Positions 25,378 through 33,155 of a DNA stretch of 64,000 bases are shown piece after piece. Within the stretch, counting starts at the first letter, position 1; each line of letters opens with the position of its first letter. The notes under the pieces were generated by a model that saw only the letters and a program-made list of their open reading frames with translations, had not been told where the DNA came from and searched no databases. Source of the DNA: CAYGLF01 sp964350945 (GTDB lineage: Bacteria; Chlamydiota; Chlamydiia; Chlamydiales; JAAZZY01); the NCBI GenBank assembly GCA_964350945.1, contig CAYGLF010000003.1:62001-126000 (forward strand). Direction: 5' to 3'. The translations under genes and the position numbers were made by a program.

Positions 25378-26571
25378 ATGAAAATCAAAGTCTTTTTAGG
25401 ATTGTGTTTGATGCTCATTGGTTTGGGAATTACGAAATTACCAGCATCAGCTCAGCAACACGTTCTAATAGAGCAACCAAATAACCTAGGAATGATTAAA
25501 GTCTTGCTATGCAAAGATGTAGAAGCTGCTAATTTGGAGGTAAGAGGGGGCTATAAAATTTTTGACCCTAAATCGAGAATTCGAGTTGCAAAAGGGGTTT
25601 TAAATAAGCAGTATTTGCTTCGGCCGACACTTGATGGAATTGCCTGGGGCGAAAGCTATCCTGGTGTTTTCCAAGTGGTGATTACTCCTAAAGAAAAAGA
25701 AGGTTTCTTCCTAGTGAACGGGATCCAGTATGCTGGAAACTTGTACGTGTATCAAGTAGGTGACAAAATTAACTTAGTCAATGAAGTGCCTATCGAAGAA
25801 TATGTGAAATCTATGCTAAATCCACAGGTAAATGTCAAAATGGACTCTGAGGTTTTGTCAGCGCTTGCAATTATTGAGAGAACTCGAGCCTATTATCAAT
25901 CTTTGAAAAACGCCAATGCTTTTTATCATTTAGATGCCGAAAGTGTCGGGTATCAAGGGCGTAGTGTTTGTAATCGTAATAATGGAGTGGACAAAGCTGT
26001 CGAGTTCACTCGTTTTTTAGTTATGAAATCAAAGACCTACGGTATTGAGAATGGCTTTTTTAATGCTAGTTTTACCCAACACTGTGCTGGAAAAACAGCC
26101 CCATTCCATCTGATATATCGACGAGAAGGACATGCTTCAAGAAAACCTGTTGAATCAGTAATTGCATTAGATAACCGTGCAGCGACTCGGTGGGTAACTA
26201 AAATGTCATGTGCTGATTTAGCACATATTTTTGATTTAGAAGAAATCAAGAACTTTGAAGTTTTTCAAGATGAAGCTTCAGGGAAAGTGTATGGGGTTAA
26301 GTTTTTTGATAAGAATCAGTCTGTGGATTTGGACTTTCCTAAACTACATGCAGCCTTAGGTGCTGACAAGATCAAAAGCTCTGATTTTGAATTAAAGCAA
26401 AAGGACGGTTATTTGATTTTTGAAGGATATGGCGAAGGCTCTGGAGTGGGAGCTTGTTTGTACACCATGCAACAGTTAGCAGCGCGTGGTCGTAGTGCAG
26501 ACGAAATTTTGAGTCATTTTTTTCCAAGTACACAAATCACTTTTATGGGTGTGCAAAAAACTAAAAAATAG
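25378..26571 (+). CDS. SpoIID/LytB domain protein, secreted
   Basis: 397-aa exported protein with a Sec signal peptide (MKIKVFLGLCLMLIGLGI, cleavage near ASA-Q, residue 24). The central SpoIID domain is marked by KINLVNEVPIEEYVKSML (about residue 132-149) and LSALAIIERTRAYYQS. In other bacteria SpoIID is a lytic transglycosylase that cuts glycan strands lacking stem peptides; a chlamydial homologue has been reported to cleave septal glycan. The catalytic Glu aligned with SpoIID is likely in the PIEEY motif region. It follows ruvB as in C. trachomatis (CT041). A GAGGT lies 10 nt before the ATG. Confidence 0.85.
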   Translation: MKIKVFLGLCLMLIGLGITKLPASAQQHVLIEQPNNLGMIKVLLCKDVEAANLEVRGGYKIFDPKSRIRVAKGVLNKQYLLRPTLDGIAWGESYPGVFQVVITPKEKEGFFLVNGIQYAGNLYVYQVGDKINLVNEVPIEEYVKSMLNPQVNVKMDSEVLSALAIIERTRAYYQSLKNANAFYHLDAESVGYQGRSVCNRNNGVDKAVEFTRFLVMKSKTYGIENGFFNASFTQHCAGKTAPFHLIYRREGHASRKPVESVIALDNRAATRWVTKMSCADLAHIFDLEEIKNFEVFQDEASGKVYGVKFFDKNQSVDLDFPKLHAALGADKIKSSDFELKQKDGYLIFEGYGEGSGVGACLYTMQQLAARGRSADEILSHFFPSTQITFMGVQKTKK

Positions 26572-26579
26572 GATTTAAC

Positions 26580-26606
26580 GGTCCCTTTGTGGGGCCTTTA
26601 TTTTTT
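26580..26606 (+). terminator. Rho-independent terminator between spoIID and the GNAT gene
   Basis: Stem GGTCCC (26580-26585) with GGGGCC (26591-26596, one T-G pair), loop of five, then TTTATTTTTT. The T-run touches the ATG at 26607 of the next gene. Confidence 0.6.
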
Positions 26607-27122
26607 ATGAAGCTTACGATTCGACCTTTTTTAGCATCCGACCTAACCCGCTACTACTTGTGGGCTAAAAATGAGCATGTAAAAAATAGTTGGTTTATAG
26701 AAGGCTATCAAAAAGTTGAAGAAATAGAGAGTTTATTAAAGGGAAATCATTATGATTTCCCTTTTATTTTTGAATGCGATGGTTTGCCAATAGGCTATCT
26801 TGTCTATTGTGACCTTTATGCTTACAAAATACATTGTAAAAAACCAAGTGGCGTTTTTCAAAATGAGGATCCTCATACCGCTTGTATAGACCTTTTTATT
26901 GGAGAGGTTGAATTTCTTGGAAAGGGAATTGGAACAAAAGTGGTTAAGAAATTTTGTCAGTTAATCTTTAAGCGGGGTTTTGAGCGTATTTTAATAGACC
27001 CAAGCGCTGAAAACAAATCGGCTATTTCTTGTTATCAAAAAGCTGGTTTTAAAAAAGTTAAAGAACTATTTGATGGAGTTGCACAGGTTTTGATTTTAGA
27101 GCTGAGAAAGGAAGCAAAGTAG
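26607..27122 (+). CDS. GNAT family N-acetyltransferase (AAC(6')/RimJ-like)
   Basis: Acyl-CoA-dependent acetyltransferase of about 171 aa. Seen: the N-terminal LTIRPFLASDLTRYYLW pattern, DLFIGEVEFLGKGIGTKVVKKF (acetyl-CoA loop, Q/RxxGxG/A shape as FLGKGIGTKV, residues about 110-121), and the C-terminal ENKSAISCYQKAGFKKVKEL motif. It resembles Acetyltransf_8-type (aminoglycoside 6'-acetyltransferase or siderophore/polyamine) enzymes; the substrate is not predictable. The ATG lies directly after a terminator T-run without a Shine-Dalgarno, so its translation start is odd. It occupies the place of glgX in the C. trachomatis order. Confidence 0.82.
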   Translation: MKLTIRPFLASDLTRYYLWAKNEHVKNSWFIEGYQKVEEIESLLKGNHYDFPFIFECDGLPIGYLVYCDLYAYKIHCKKPSGVFQNEDPHTACIDLFIGEVEFLGKGIGTKVVKKFCQLIFKRGFERILIDPSAENKSAISCYQKAGFKKVKELFDGVAQVLILELRKEAK

Positions 27123-27166
27123 TTCATCTTCACTATTTTTAAAATAGATGTTAAATTAAAAATTAA

Positions 27167-27196
27167 TTGCCAATATAACGCCAAGTATGTTGTAAT
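27167..27196 (+). promoter_or_regulatory. Putative sigma66/70 promoter of the T3SS chaperone gene
   Basis: TTGCCA (27167-27172, 5 of 6), an 18-nt spacer, TGTAAT (27191-27196, 5 of 6); the ATG at 27233 is preceded by GGAGG at 27219-27223. Found by eye. Confidence 0.5.
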
Positions 27197-27232
27197 GCAC
27201 CGTTTACTTAATCCCTTTGGAGGAAATTACAA

Positions 27233-27772
27233 ATGTCATTCGAAAATGCAAAAGAAAACTTAAAAGAGTTTGGTAAAGAGCTGGGGCTTGAGGGTTTGGA
27301 ATTTGATGAAAATAACACATGTATTTTGGGGATCGATGATGAGTTCTCAATGCACATGACTTACGAGCCTAATTCAAAAAGACTTTATATTTATTCTCCA
27401 TTGATTGACGGACTTCCAAAAGATACTAAAATCCGCTTGAAACTATACGAGAAGCTGCTTGAAGGTTCTATGTTAGGCGGACAGATGGCTGGTGGAGGCG
27501 CTGGTGTTGCTGTTAAAGAAGAGCTTATCTTGTTGCATTGCGTTTTGGATATGGAGCACGCAGCTGCTCAAGCTCTTAGAGCATTTGCCCCGTTGTACGT
27601 TGAGACTGTAGAGAAATGGCGTAAAATAGTGAAAGCTGTCATGGAAGGAAAAGATGTCGAAATCCCAAGACCAGGCGGTGGCCCTGGTGGAATTACTCCA
27701 GGTGGGCAAAAACCAATATCTCCAGGGGGAGAACCTCCTGCTGCTGGTGGCGGTAACTTTATCCGCATCTAG
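27233..27772 (+). CDS. CesT-family type III secretion chaperone (Slc1-like) with Gly/Pro tail
   Basis: Cytoplasmic class I chaperone that keeps effectors soluble and delivers them to the type III ATPase. Seen: about 145-residue alpha/beta domain with LEFDENNTCILGIDDEFSMHM, LYIYSPLIDGLP and a conserved LKLYEKLLEGSMLGGQ helix (the typical LLE.NL.....GG region), then VKEELILLHCVLDMEHAAAQAL. In C. trachomatis the same place between glgX and ssb is taken by Slc1 (CT043), which handles early effectors such as Tarp. The C-terminal 34 residues (146-179) are a Gly/Pro tail (GGGPGG, TPGGQ, SPGGEPP) that class I chaperones usually lack. It has its own promoter and terminator. Confidence 0.88.
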   Translation: MSFENAKENLKEFGKELGLEGLEFDENNTCILGIDDEFSMHMTYEPNSKRLYIYSPLIDGLPKDTKIRLKLYEKLLEGSMLGGQMAGGGAGVAVKEELILLHCVLDMEHAAAQALRAFAPLYVETVEKWRKIVKAVMEGKDVEIPRPGGGPGGITPGGQKPISPGGEPPAAGGGNFIRI

Positions 27773-27796
27773 TTTTATCTTTAAAAAGAATGACTC

Positions 27797-27836
27797 AAAA
27801 GAAGCCTTAGTGAAAACTAAGGCTTCTTTTTGTTTT
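27797..27836 (+). terminator. Strong rho-independent terminator after the T3SS chaperone
   Basis: A 14-bp perfect stem (AAAAGAAGCCTTAG 27797-27810 with CTAAGGCTTCTTTT 27817-27830), loop TGAAAA, followed by a T-rich run (TTTT at 27827-27830, G, TTTT). Confidence 0.9.
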
Positions 27837-27839
27837 ATC

Positions 27840-27869
27840 TTGATTTTTTGTTCTGTGTTTCAGCATAGT
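27840..27869 (+). promoter_or_regulatory. Weak putative promoter of ssb
   Basis: TTGATT (27840-27845) and CATAGT (27864-27869) with an 18-nt spacer, about 47 nt before the ATG. Both hexamers have 4 of 6 matches. Confidence 0.3.
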
Positions 27870-27915
27870 ATCCATTCCAGTTGACTTCTAAAAAAATATT
27901 TACTCGGAGGGTATC

Positions 27916-28347
27916 ATGAACTTTTTACAAATAGCAGGCCACCTCGGCGCCGATCCAGAAGAGAGAGTCACACCAAGTGGACAGAAATTAACTGTTCTAC
28001 GCTTGGCTGCGAATTCACGTAAATCAGGCAAGGATGTAACGGTCTGGTGGAAGATTACTATTTGGGGGGACCGCTTTGATAAAATGATGTCTTACTTGAA
28101 AAAAGGAAGTGCTCTGATTGCAATGGGAGAGATGAGTAAGCCTGAAATTTATACCAACAAAGAGGGAGTTCCGCAGGTTTCTTTAGAGCTAACTGCTTCA
28201 GACATTCGCTTTAGCCCATTTGGAAAAGGCGACCGTCCAGGAGATCAAGCAACGCGTTCACATGCCTCTCAAAATAACTTAGCCTCGCCTCAAGGTGCTG
28301 CTATAAGCGGCGGTGCAGACATACCCGAAGATGAGATCCCATTTTAA
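27916..28347 (+). CDS. ssb: Single-stranded DNA-binding protein
   Basis: OB-fold ssDNA-binding protein of 143 aa used in replication and repair. Seen: MNFLQIAGHLGADPEERVTPSGQ (N-terminal strand, shortened here), the core KDVTVWWKITIWGD, LIAMGEMSKPEIYTN, and a C-terminal acidic tip DIPEDEIPF that recruits partner proteins. It follows the chaperone as in C. trachomatis (CT044) and is 3 bp upstream of pepA. The start ATG follows CGGAGGG. Confidence 0.97.
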   Translation: MNFLQIAGHLGADPEERVTPSGQKLTVLRLAANSRKSGKDVTVWWKITIWGDRFDKMMSYLKKGSALIAMGEMSKPEIYTNKEGVPQVSLELTASDIRFSPFGKGDRPGDQATRSHASQNNLASPQGAAISGGADIPEDEIPF

Positions 28348-28350
28348 TAG

Positions 28351-29844
28351 ATGAAAATTAAGTGCATATCAAAATTATCTTTAAGAGAAGAGGCTGAGGC
28401 TCTTATTTTACCCTATTTTCGGGGAGAGAAAGGGCTTGCCTTGGTCGCTTATCAGGAAATGAGTTTGTCCAAATGGGGAAAAGACTCGATTTCTTTAGGA
28501 GATTTCCGAGGCGAGCTTGGAGAAATTTTCTTATTGCACCCTAAGGGGATTAAAGAAAAGCGAGTGATCCTTTTAGGACTTGGAGACAAAAAAGGCATTT
28601 CAACCGAATCTCTACGCAGAGCTTATGCTAAAGCAGTGCAATTTTGCCATCAGCATAAGATCAAAAAAGTAAATATCATGATTCCGAAGCTAAAGCTTCC
28701 CTACGAAGAGATTATCCAAGGGACATGCGAGGGGATCTTTTTATCGAATTATGTGTTTGATCAACTTAAGAGTATTTCTTCTAAGAAAACCTGCTTGATG
28801 ACGCATTGTCATTGGATTGGGGTTCCAGCAAAAGATATTAAACTTTTTACTAAGTGGAAAAACCTAAGTGAAGGGGTTTGTTTTGCTAGAGATTTAGTCA
28901 ATGGTAATGCTGACGAGATAGATGCTCAAGCACTAGGGCGCATTGCTAAAAAACTGGCCGTACAATTTCCAAAAGTAAACGCGAGAGTTTTTGATAAAAA
29001 AAGGCTCGAAAAAGAAAACTTGAACCTAATTTTAACAGTCAATCGCGCCTCTAAGGTTGACCCTTCATTAATCATCTTGGAGTACAATGGAAATCCTAAA
29101 GGTGAGTTGTCTACCGCAGTAGTAGGCAAGGGGGTTACTTATGATAGCGGGGGAATTCAGTTAAAACCAAGGTCAGGTAATTTAATTCACATGAAGTGTG
29201 ATATGAGTGGTGCAGCAGCGGTCTTAGGCATTATCTATGCGGTTGCAAAGCTTGACCTGCGCTTAAATATCGTGGGAGTAATTCCTGCATGTGAAAATGC
29301 TATTGGCCCTGAGGCGTATAAGCCAGGGGATGTCTATGAGAGCTATTTAGGAAAGACTGTAGAAATTATGAGTACAGACGCTGAAGGGCGACTTATTCTA
29401 GCTGATGCATTAGCCTATACTCAAAAAAAGTTTAACCCAGACCACCTGATTGACCTTGCGACCCTAACAGGGGGTGTTGTGGCTGCGCTGGGTGATCAAT
29501 TGACCGGGGTTATGACAAATAGCCCAAATCTTATGGGTAAAATAATGGGAGCTTCTAAAAAAAGTGGGGAGAAAGTTTGGGAATTGCCACTTTATGGAGA
29601 ATATATGGGAGCTTTAAAATCTTCCATTGCAGACTTAAAAAATAGTTCAATAACTCCGGGTTATCCCAGTGCTATTGTAGCGGGCCTTTTTCTGCAAGAA
29701 TTCGTTAAAAGCACGTCCTGGGCGCATTTAGATATCGCAGGGACTGCATATTTACGCGATCCTCAACACTATCAAAGGACCAAGGCAACCGGAGTGGGTG
29801 TGCGTCTTGTGATCGCCTTTTTAGAAGATCTTCTAGAATCTTAA
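28351..29844 (+). CDS. pepA: Leucyl aminopeptidase (M17)
   Basis: Cytosolic two-metal hexameric aminopeptidase, 497 aa. Seen: VVGKGVTYDSGGIQLKP (metal Lys/Asp), HMKCDMSGAAAVLG (metal Asp), MSTDAEGRLILADAL (metal Asp/Glu, catalytic Arg) and TLTGGVVAALG. The N-terminal half is the family's macro-like domain. It corresponds to CT045 and starts 3 bp after the ssb stop, so the two are cotranscribed. Confidence 0.97.
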   Translation: MKIKCISKLSLREEAEALILPYFRGEKGLALVAYQEMSLSKWGKDSISLGDFRGELGEIFLLHPKGIKEKRVILLGLGDKKGISTESLRRAYAKAVQFCHQHKIKKVNIMIPKLKLPYEEIIQGTCEGIFLSNYVFDQLKSISSKKTCLMTHCHWIGVPAKDIKLFTKWKNLSEGVCFARDLVNGNADEIDAQALGRIAKKLAVQFPKVNARVFDKKRLEKENLNLILTVNRASKVDPSLIILEYNGNPKGELSTAVVGKGVTYDSGGIQLKPRSGNLIHMKCDMSGAAAVLGIIYAVAKLDLRLNIVGVIPACENAIGPEAYKPGDVYESYLGKTVEIMSTDAEGRLILADALAYTQKKFNPDHLIDLATLTGGVVAALGDQLTGVMTNSPNLMGKIMGASKKSGEKVWELPLYGEYMGALKSSIADLKNSSITPGYPSAIVAGLFLQEFVKSTSWAHLDIAGTAYLRDPQHYQRTKATGVGVRLVIAFLEDLLES

Positions 29845-29999
29845 AAAATTCAAGTCTTGTTTTCTATAATTTTCTTAAGTTAATTAAAGTTTTTTTATTT
29901 TTTTCTTGAAAAAACAATTTTAATTTAGTAACTAATACTATTCTACAAATTAAACTATTAATTTTAGTATTTATAATGAAGAGGAATGGAGGCAAATCA

Positions 30000-30146
30000 A
30001 TGAAATCTTCAAAAGGAGACCCAAAGGTCAAAGAAGGCGCTAAAAAACGTCTGACAGCACAATCTAGGCGAACACAAACAGCCGAAGGCTGGCGTAGAAG
30101 TGTAAAAAAGATCTGTGAAAAAAGACGCGAAAAAAAAGAAGAATAG
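30000..30146 (+). CDS. Very basic 48-residue protein at the hctB position
   Basis: Too short for standard gene lists, but it has an ideal ribosome site (GGAGG 7 nt before the ATG) and a continuous 48-codon frame. The product begins MKSSKGDPKVKEGAKKRL and has 19 Lys/Arg (40 %) against 7 Glu/Asp, one Cys and one Trp, with no signal peptide. It lies just after pepA, where C. trachomatis carries hctB, the histone-like protein HC2. It lacks the Ala/Lys pentamer repeats of HC2, so homology is unproven. A nucleic-acid-binding role is inference from the charge. Confidence 0.6.
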   Translation: MKSSKGDPKVKEGAKKRLTAQSRRTQTAEGWRRSVKKICEKRREKKEE

Positions 30147-30171
30147 CGCTATCTTTTTTGCATGAATTAAG

Positions 30172-30200
30172 TTGTTTGATTAAGCAAAAAAGGGTATCAT
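30172..30200 (+). promoter_or_regulatory. Putative promoter of the dciA-gyrB-gyrA-tmk operon
   Basis: TTGTTT (30172-30177), 17-nt spacer, TATCAT (30195-30200, 5 of 6), about 35 nt before the dciA ATG. A 9-bp inverted repeat (CTTTTTTGC/GCAAAAAAG) spans it and could affect transcription. Found by eye. Confidence 0.45.
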
Positions 30201-30234
30201 TCTATCCATAAAATCAAGGTGCAAGTTTCCTGTT

Positions 30235-30594
30235 ATGGAAGGAATTTTATTGACTCAAGTTATGAATTTTTATCCTTTTTCTTTTCCAAAAAAAAATACA
30301 AAACTCACCTCTAGATCGGTGCGTAACATGCTCCCTGAGTTTTTAAACCAGGTGAACAAGAACTGTTCTTTACGTCCAGATTTAGTGCCACTTGCATGGC
30401 CTGAAATTTTAGGGGACCAGTTAGCCCCTATGACTCGAGCAGAAGTTTTTAAAGACGGCATCTTGTACGTCATAGTTTTTAATTCAACACTCTTGAGCAT
30501 TTTAAGTCACAGGGAACGCCACATTTTGTTAAAAAAATTAAAGGCAAGATTTCCTAAAACTGATATCAAAGAAATACGCTTTCGTTTAGGGTAA
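30235..30594 (+). CDS. DciA-like (DUF721) protein
   Basis: Small basic protein (119 aa) of the DUF721/DciA family, whose members load or recruit the replicative helicase. Seen: SVRNMLPEFLNQVNKN, LVPLAWPEILGDQLAPMTR (the conserved W(x2)I(V)G....A.(x)T region) and DGILYVIVFNSTLLSILSH (G.L.V.V.s..w..eL). It is 22 bp upstream of gyrB as CT191 is next to CT190. The start is uncertain: a TTG at 30250 has a better-spaced AAGGAA and an ATG at 30262 is also in frame. Confidence 0.82.
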   Translation: MEGILLTQVMNFYPFSFPKKNTKLTSRSVRNMLPEFLNQVNKNCSLRPDLVPLAWPEILGDQLAPMTRAEVFKDGILYVIVFNSTLLSILSHRERHILLKKLKARFPKTDIKEIRFRLG

Positions 30595-30616
30595 AATTTT
30601 CTAAAGGAGAATTGCA

Positions 30617-33130
30617 TTGAGTACACAGGAACCAGTTGTTATGAATGAAGAAGAAGAGTTGAAAGGTCAGTATGGTGCGAGCTCTATCACGGTCCTTGAA
30701 GGACTGCAGGCCGTTCGAGAAAGGCCGGGGATGTATATTGGCGACACCCATAAAAATGGACTTCATCACCTTGTTTATGAAGTTGTAGACAATAGCATTG
30801 ATGAAGCCCTTGCGGGTTATTGTGATAAAATTCAAGTGACTATCCATAGTGATAATTCGGTGACTGTTGAAGATAACGGACGTGGGATCCCAATTGGGAA
30901 ACATGAAAAAGAATCTGAAAAACAAGGACGCTTGGTAACAGCCCTAGAGGTTGTAATGACCATCTTACACGCAGGTGGAAAGTTTGATAAAGGAGCATAT
31001 AAAGTCTCTGGAGGACTTCACGGTGTGGGGGTTTCATGTGTCAATGCTCTTTCAAAACTGCTGACAGTTCAAGTGTTCTCTAATCAAGAAACACATGAGA
31101 TCAGTTTTTCTAAAGGTGCAGCACAAGGCCCATTGAAATATATTGGAAGTACAGAACGTCGTGGTACTTCAGTCACTTTTGCTCCGGATGACACCATTTT
31201 TTCGACAACAGAATTTGACTTTGATGTTTTAGCAAAGAGACTTAGAGAACTTGCTTTCTTAAATAGTGGTATTACGATTACTTTGAAAGATGATCGCGAT
31301 GTAACTAAAGAAGAAGAAGTATTTTCTTATGAAGGTGGGTTGGGAGCCTTTGTTTCTTACCTTAATGAAAGTAAAGATCCACTTTTTAATCCACCTATCT
31401 ACTTTAAAGGCTCAAAGAAAGGGGATGATGGTCCTGTTGAATTTGAAGTCGCTATGCAATGGAACAAGGGTTACAACGAATTAATCTTGTCGTATGTCAA
31501 TAACATCCCAACAGCACAGGGGGGGACGCATCTAACAGGTGTTTCAACAGCTCTTACTCGTGTTCTCAATCAATATATTAAAAACAATGTTGCTTTAAAG
31601 TCTGACAAGGTTTCTCTAACAGGAGAAGATATGCGTGAGGGTCTGACTGCAGTGATTTCTGCTAAGGTAATGAACCCTCAGTTTGAAGGCCAAACTAAGC
31701 AGCGTCTAGGTAACAATGATGTAGGGTCTGTCGCCCAGCAAATTACCGGAGAAGAACTGGCTATTTTCTTAAGTGAAAATCCAACGATAGCCAAACAAAT
31801 TGTAGAAAAAGCTGTTTTAGCATCGCAAGCTCGAGAAGCGGCAAAAAAAGCGCGAGAGCTAACTATTCGTAAGTCTGCTCTAGATACAGCGCGTCTTCCT
31901 GGAAAACTGGTTGATTGCCAAGAGCGCAATCCCGCTGAGTGTGAAATTTTTATTGTGGAAGGGGATTCTGCGGGGGGGTCAGCAAAAGGAGCTAGAGACC
32001 GTAAGTCTCAAGCTATTTTACCGGTCCGTGGAAAAATTCTTAATGTTGAAAAAGCGCGCTTAGAAAAAGTTTTACAAAATGAGCAAGTGGGAATCATTAT
32101 TTCAGCACTTGGCTGTGGAGTTGGAGTGGATAACTTCAATCTCGAGAAACTGCGTTATCATCGCATTATTATTATGACGGATGCTGACGTCGATGGCTCG
32201 CATATCAGAACCCTACTTTTGACTTTCTTTTTTAGGAACATGCGCCCATTAATTGAGAATAATTATGTCTACGTTGCTCAGCCGCCCTTATTTAAAGTAA
32301 CTCGTAAAAAAGTAGGCCGTTATATTCATTCTGAAAAGGAGATGGATGCTTATCTTTTAGAACTAGGAGTGAGTGATTTAGTCTTCAAACTAAAAGATCA
32401 AAATCGCACGCTAGATCCTTCAGAGGTCAAGTCTCTTCTAGAAGTCATTTTAGATATCGAAGTTTTTATCAAAGCGATTGAAACAAGAGGGATCCCATTT
32501 AAAGAATTTTTAAGTTCAAAAAATGAAGAAGGCTTACTCCCTAAATACTTGGTCAAGCTGATGCATGAATCTAAATATGTCTACTCTGATTCAGAATTTG
32601 AGAAACTATCGGTTTCATTCCAAGAAGAACAACTTGTGATTCATCAAAAAACTCTCGATTCTATTCCTGAAGACGAAATTACAGGAGATATGCGTATTTT
32701 CAAACCCAAGAAGCTATCTTGTGTTGAAATTTATGAGGAGAAACTGCTTGAAGATATCGAACAGCGCCTAGCACCCTTCGGCTTCTCTTTAATGCAATAC
32801 GTGATTCCAGGCGAACTTAACTGTGAAATCATGTCTGAAAATCAAGACATGCCTATTTCAGTCTATACCCTTAAAGAGATTGTGGATCATATTCGCTCTA
32901 ACGGGCGCAAAGGAATTACCCTACAACGTTATAAAGGGTTAGGGGAGATGAACCCCGATCAACTTTGGGAGACCACCATGGACCCCGAAAAGAGGACATT
33001 GATACAAGTTACTTTACCTGATGCGGTTGCCGCCGATCGTATGTTCACCAAACTCATGGGTGAAGAGGTTGCTCCTCGTAGAGAATTTATTGAACACCAT
33101 GCACTATCCGTGAAAAATTTAGATATTTAA
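30617..33130 (+). CDS. gyrB: DNA gyrase subunit B
   Basis: ATP-driven negative supercoiling subunit, 837 aa. Starts at a TTG after AAAGGAG, spaced 7 nt. Seen: the GHKL ATPase (EVVDNSIDEAL with the ATP Asn, DNGRGIP, GGLHGVGVSCVNALS), the transducer, the TOPRIM domain (IVEGDSAGGSAKGARDR, ADVDGSHIRTLLLTFFF) and the long C-terminal DNA-binding insertion ending in the ubiquitous LQRYKGLGEMNPDQLWETTM region. Second gene of the gyr operon; gyrA begins 25 bp later. Confidence 0.97.
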   Translation: MSTQEPVVMNEEEELKGQYGASSITVLEGLQAVRERPGMYIGDTHKNGLHHLVYEVVDNSIDEALAGYCDKIQVTIHSDNSVTVEDNGRGIPIGKHEKESEKQGRLVTALEVVMTILHAGGKFDKGAYKVSGGLHGVGVSCVNALSKLLTVQVFSNQETHEISFSKGAAQGPLKYIGSTERRGTSVTFAPDDTIFSTTEFDFDVLAKRLRELAFLNSGITITLKDDRDVTKEEEVFSYEGGLGAFVSYLNESKDPLFNPPIYFKGSKKGDDGPVEFEVAMQWNKGYNELILSYVNNIPTAQGGTHLTGVSTALTRVLNQYIKNNVALKSDKVSLTGEDMREGLTAVISAKVMNPQFEGQTKQRLGNNDVGSVAQQITGEELAIFLSENPTIAKQIVEKAVLASQAREAAKKARELTIRKSALDTARLPGKLVDCQERNPAECEIFIVEGDSAGGSAKGARDRKSQAILPVRGKILNVEKARLEKVLQNEQVGIIISALGCGVGVDNFNLEKLRYHRIIIMTDADVDGSHIRTLLLTFFFRNMRPLIENNYVYVAQPPLFKVTRKKVGRYIHSEKEMDAYLLELGVSDLVFKLKDQNRTLDPSEVKSLLEVILDIEVFIKAIETRGIPFKEFLSSKNEEGLLPKYLVKLMHESKYVYSDSEFEKLSVSFQEEQLVIHQKTLDSIPEDEITGDMRIFKPKKLSCVEIYEEKLLEDIEQRLAPFGFSLMQYVIPGELNCEIMSENQDMPISVYTLKEIVDHIRSNGRKGITLQRYKGLGEMNPDQLWETTMDPEKRTLIQVTLPDAVAADRMFTKLMGEEVAPRREFIEHHALSVKNLDI

Positions 33131-33155
33131 CCCACAAATTATCAAGAGAAAGTCA

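Noticed and set aside
27568..27768. Pro-rich minus-strand ORF opposite the Slc1-like tail
   Set aside because: It mirrors the GGN codons of the Gly-rich tail (GGN read in reverse gives Pro/Gly), so it is a composition artefact.
29972..29977. TATAAT just before the 48-codon basic gene as its -10 box
   Set aside because: It would place the transcription start next to or inside the GGAGG ribosome site, and no -35 element lies at a proper distance.
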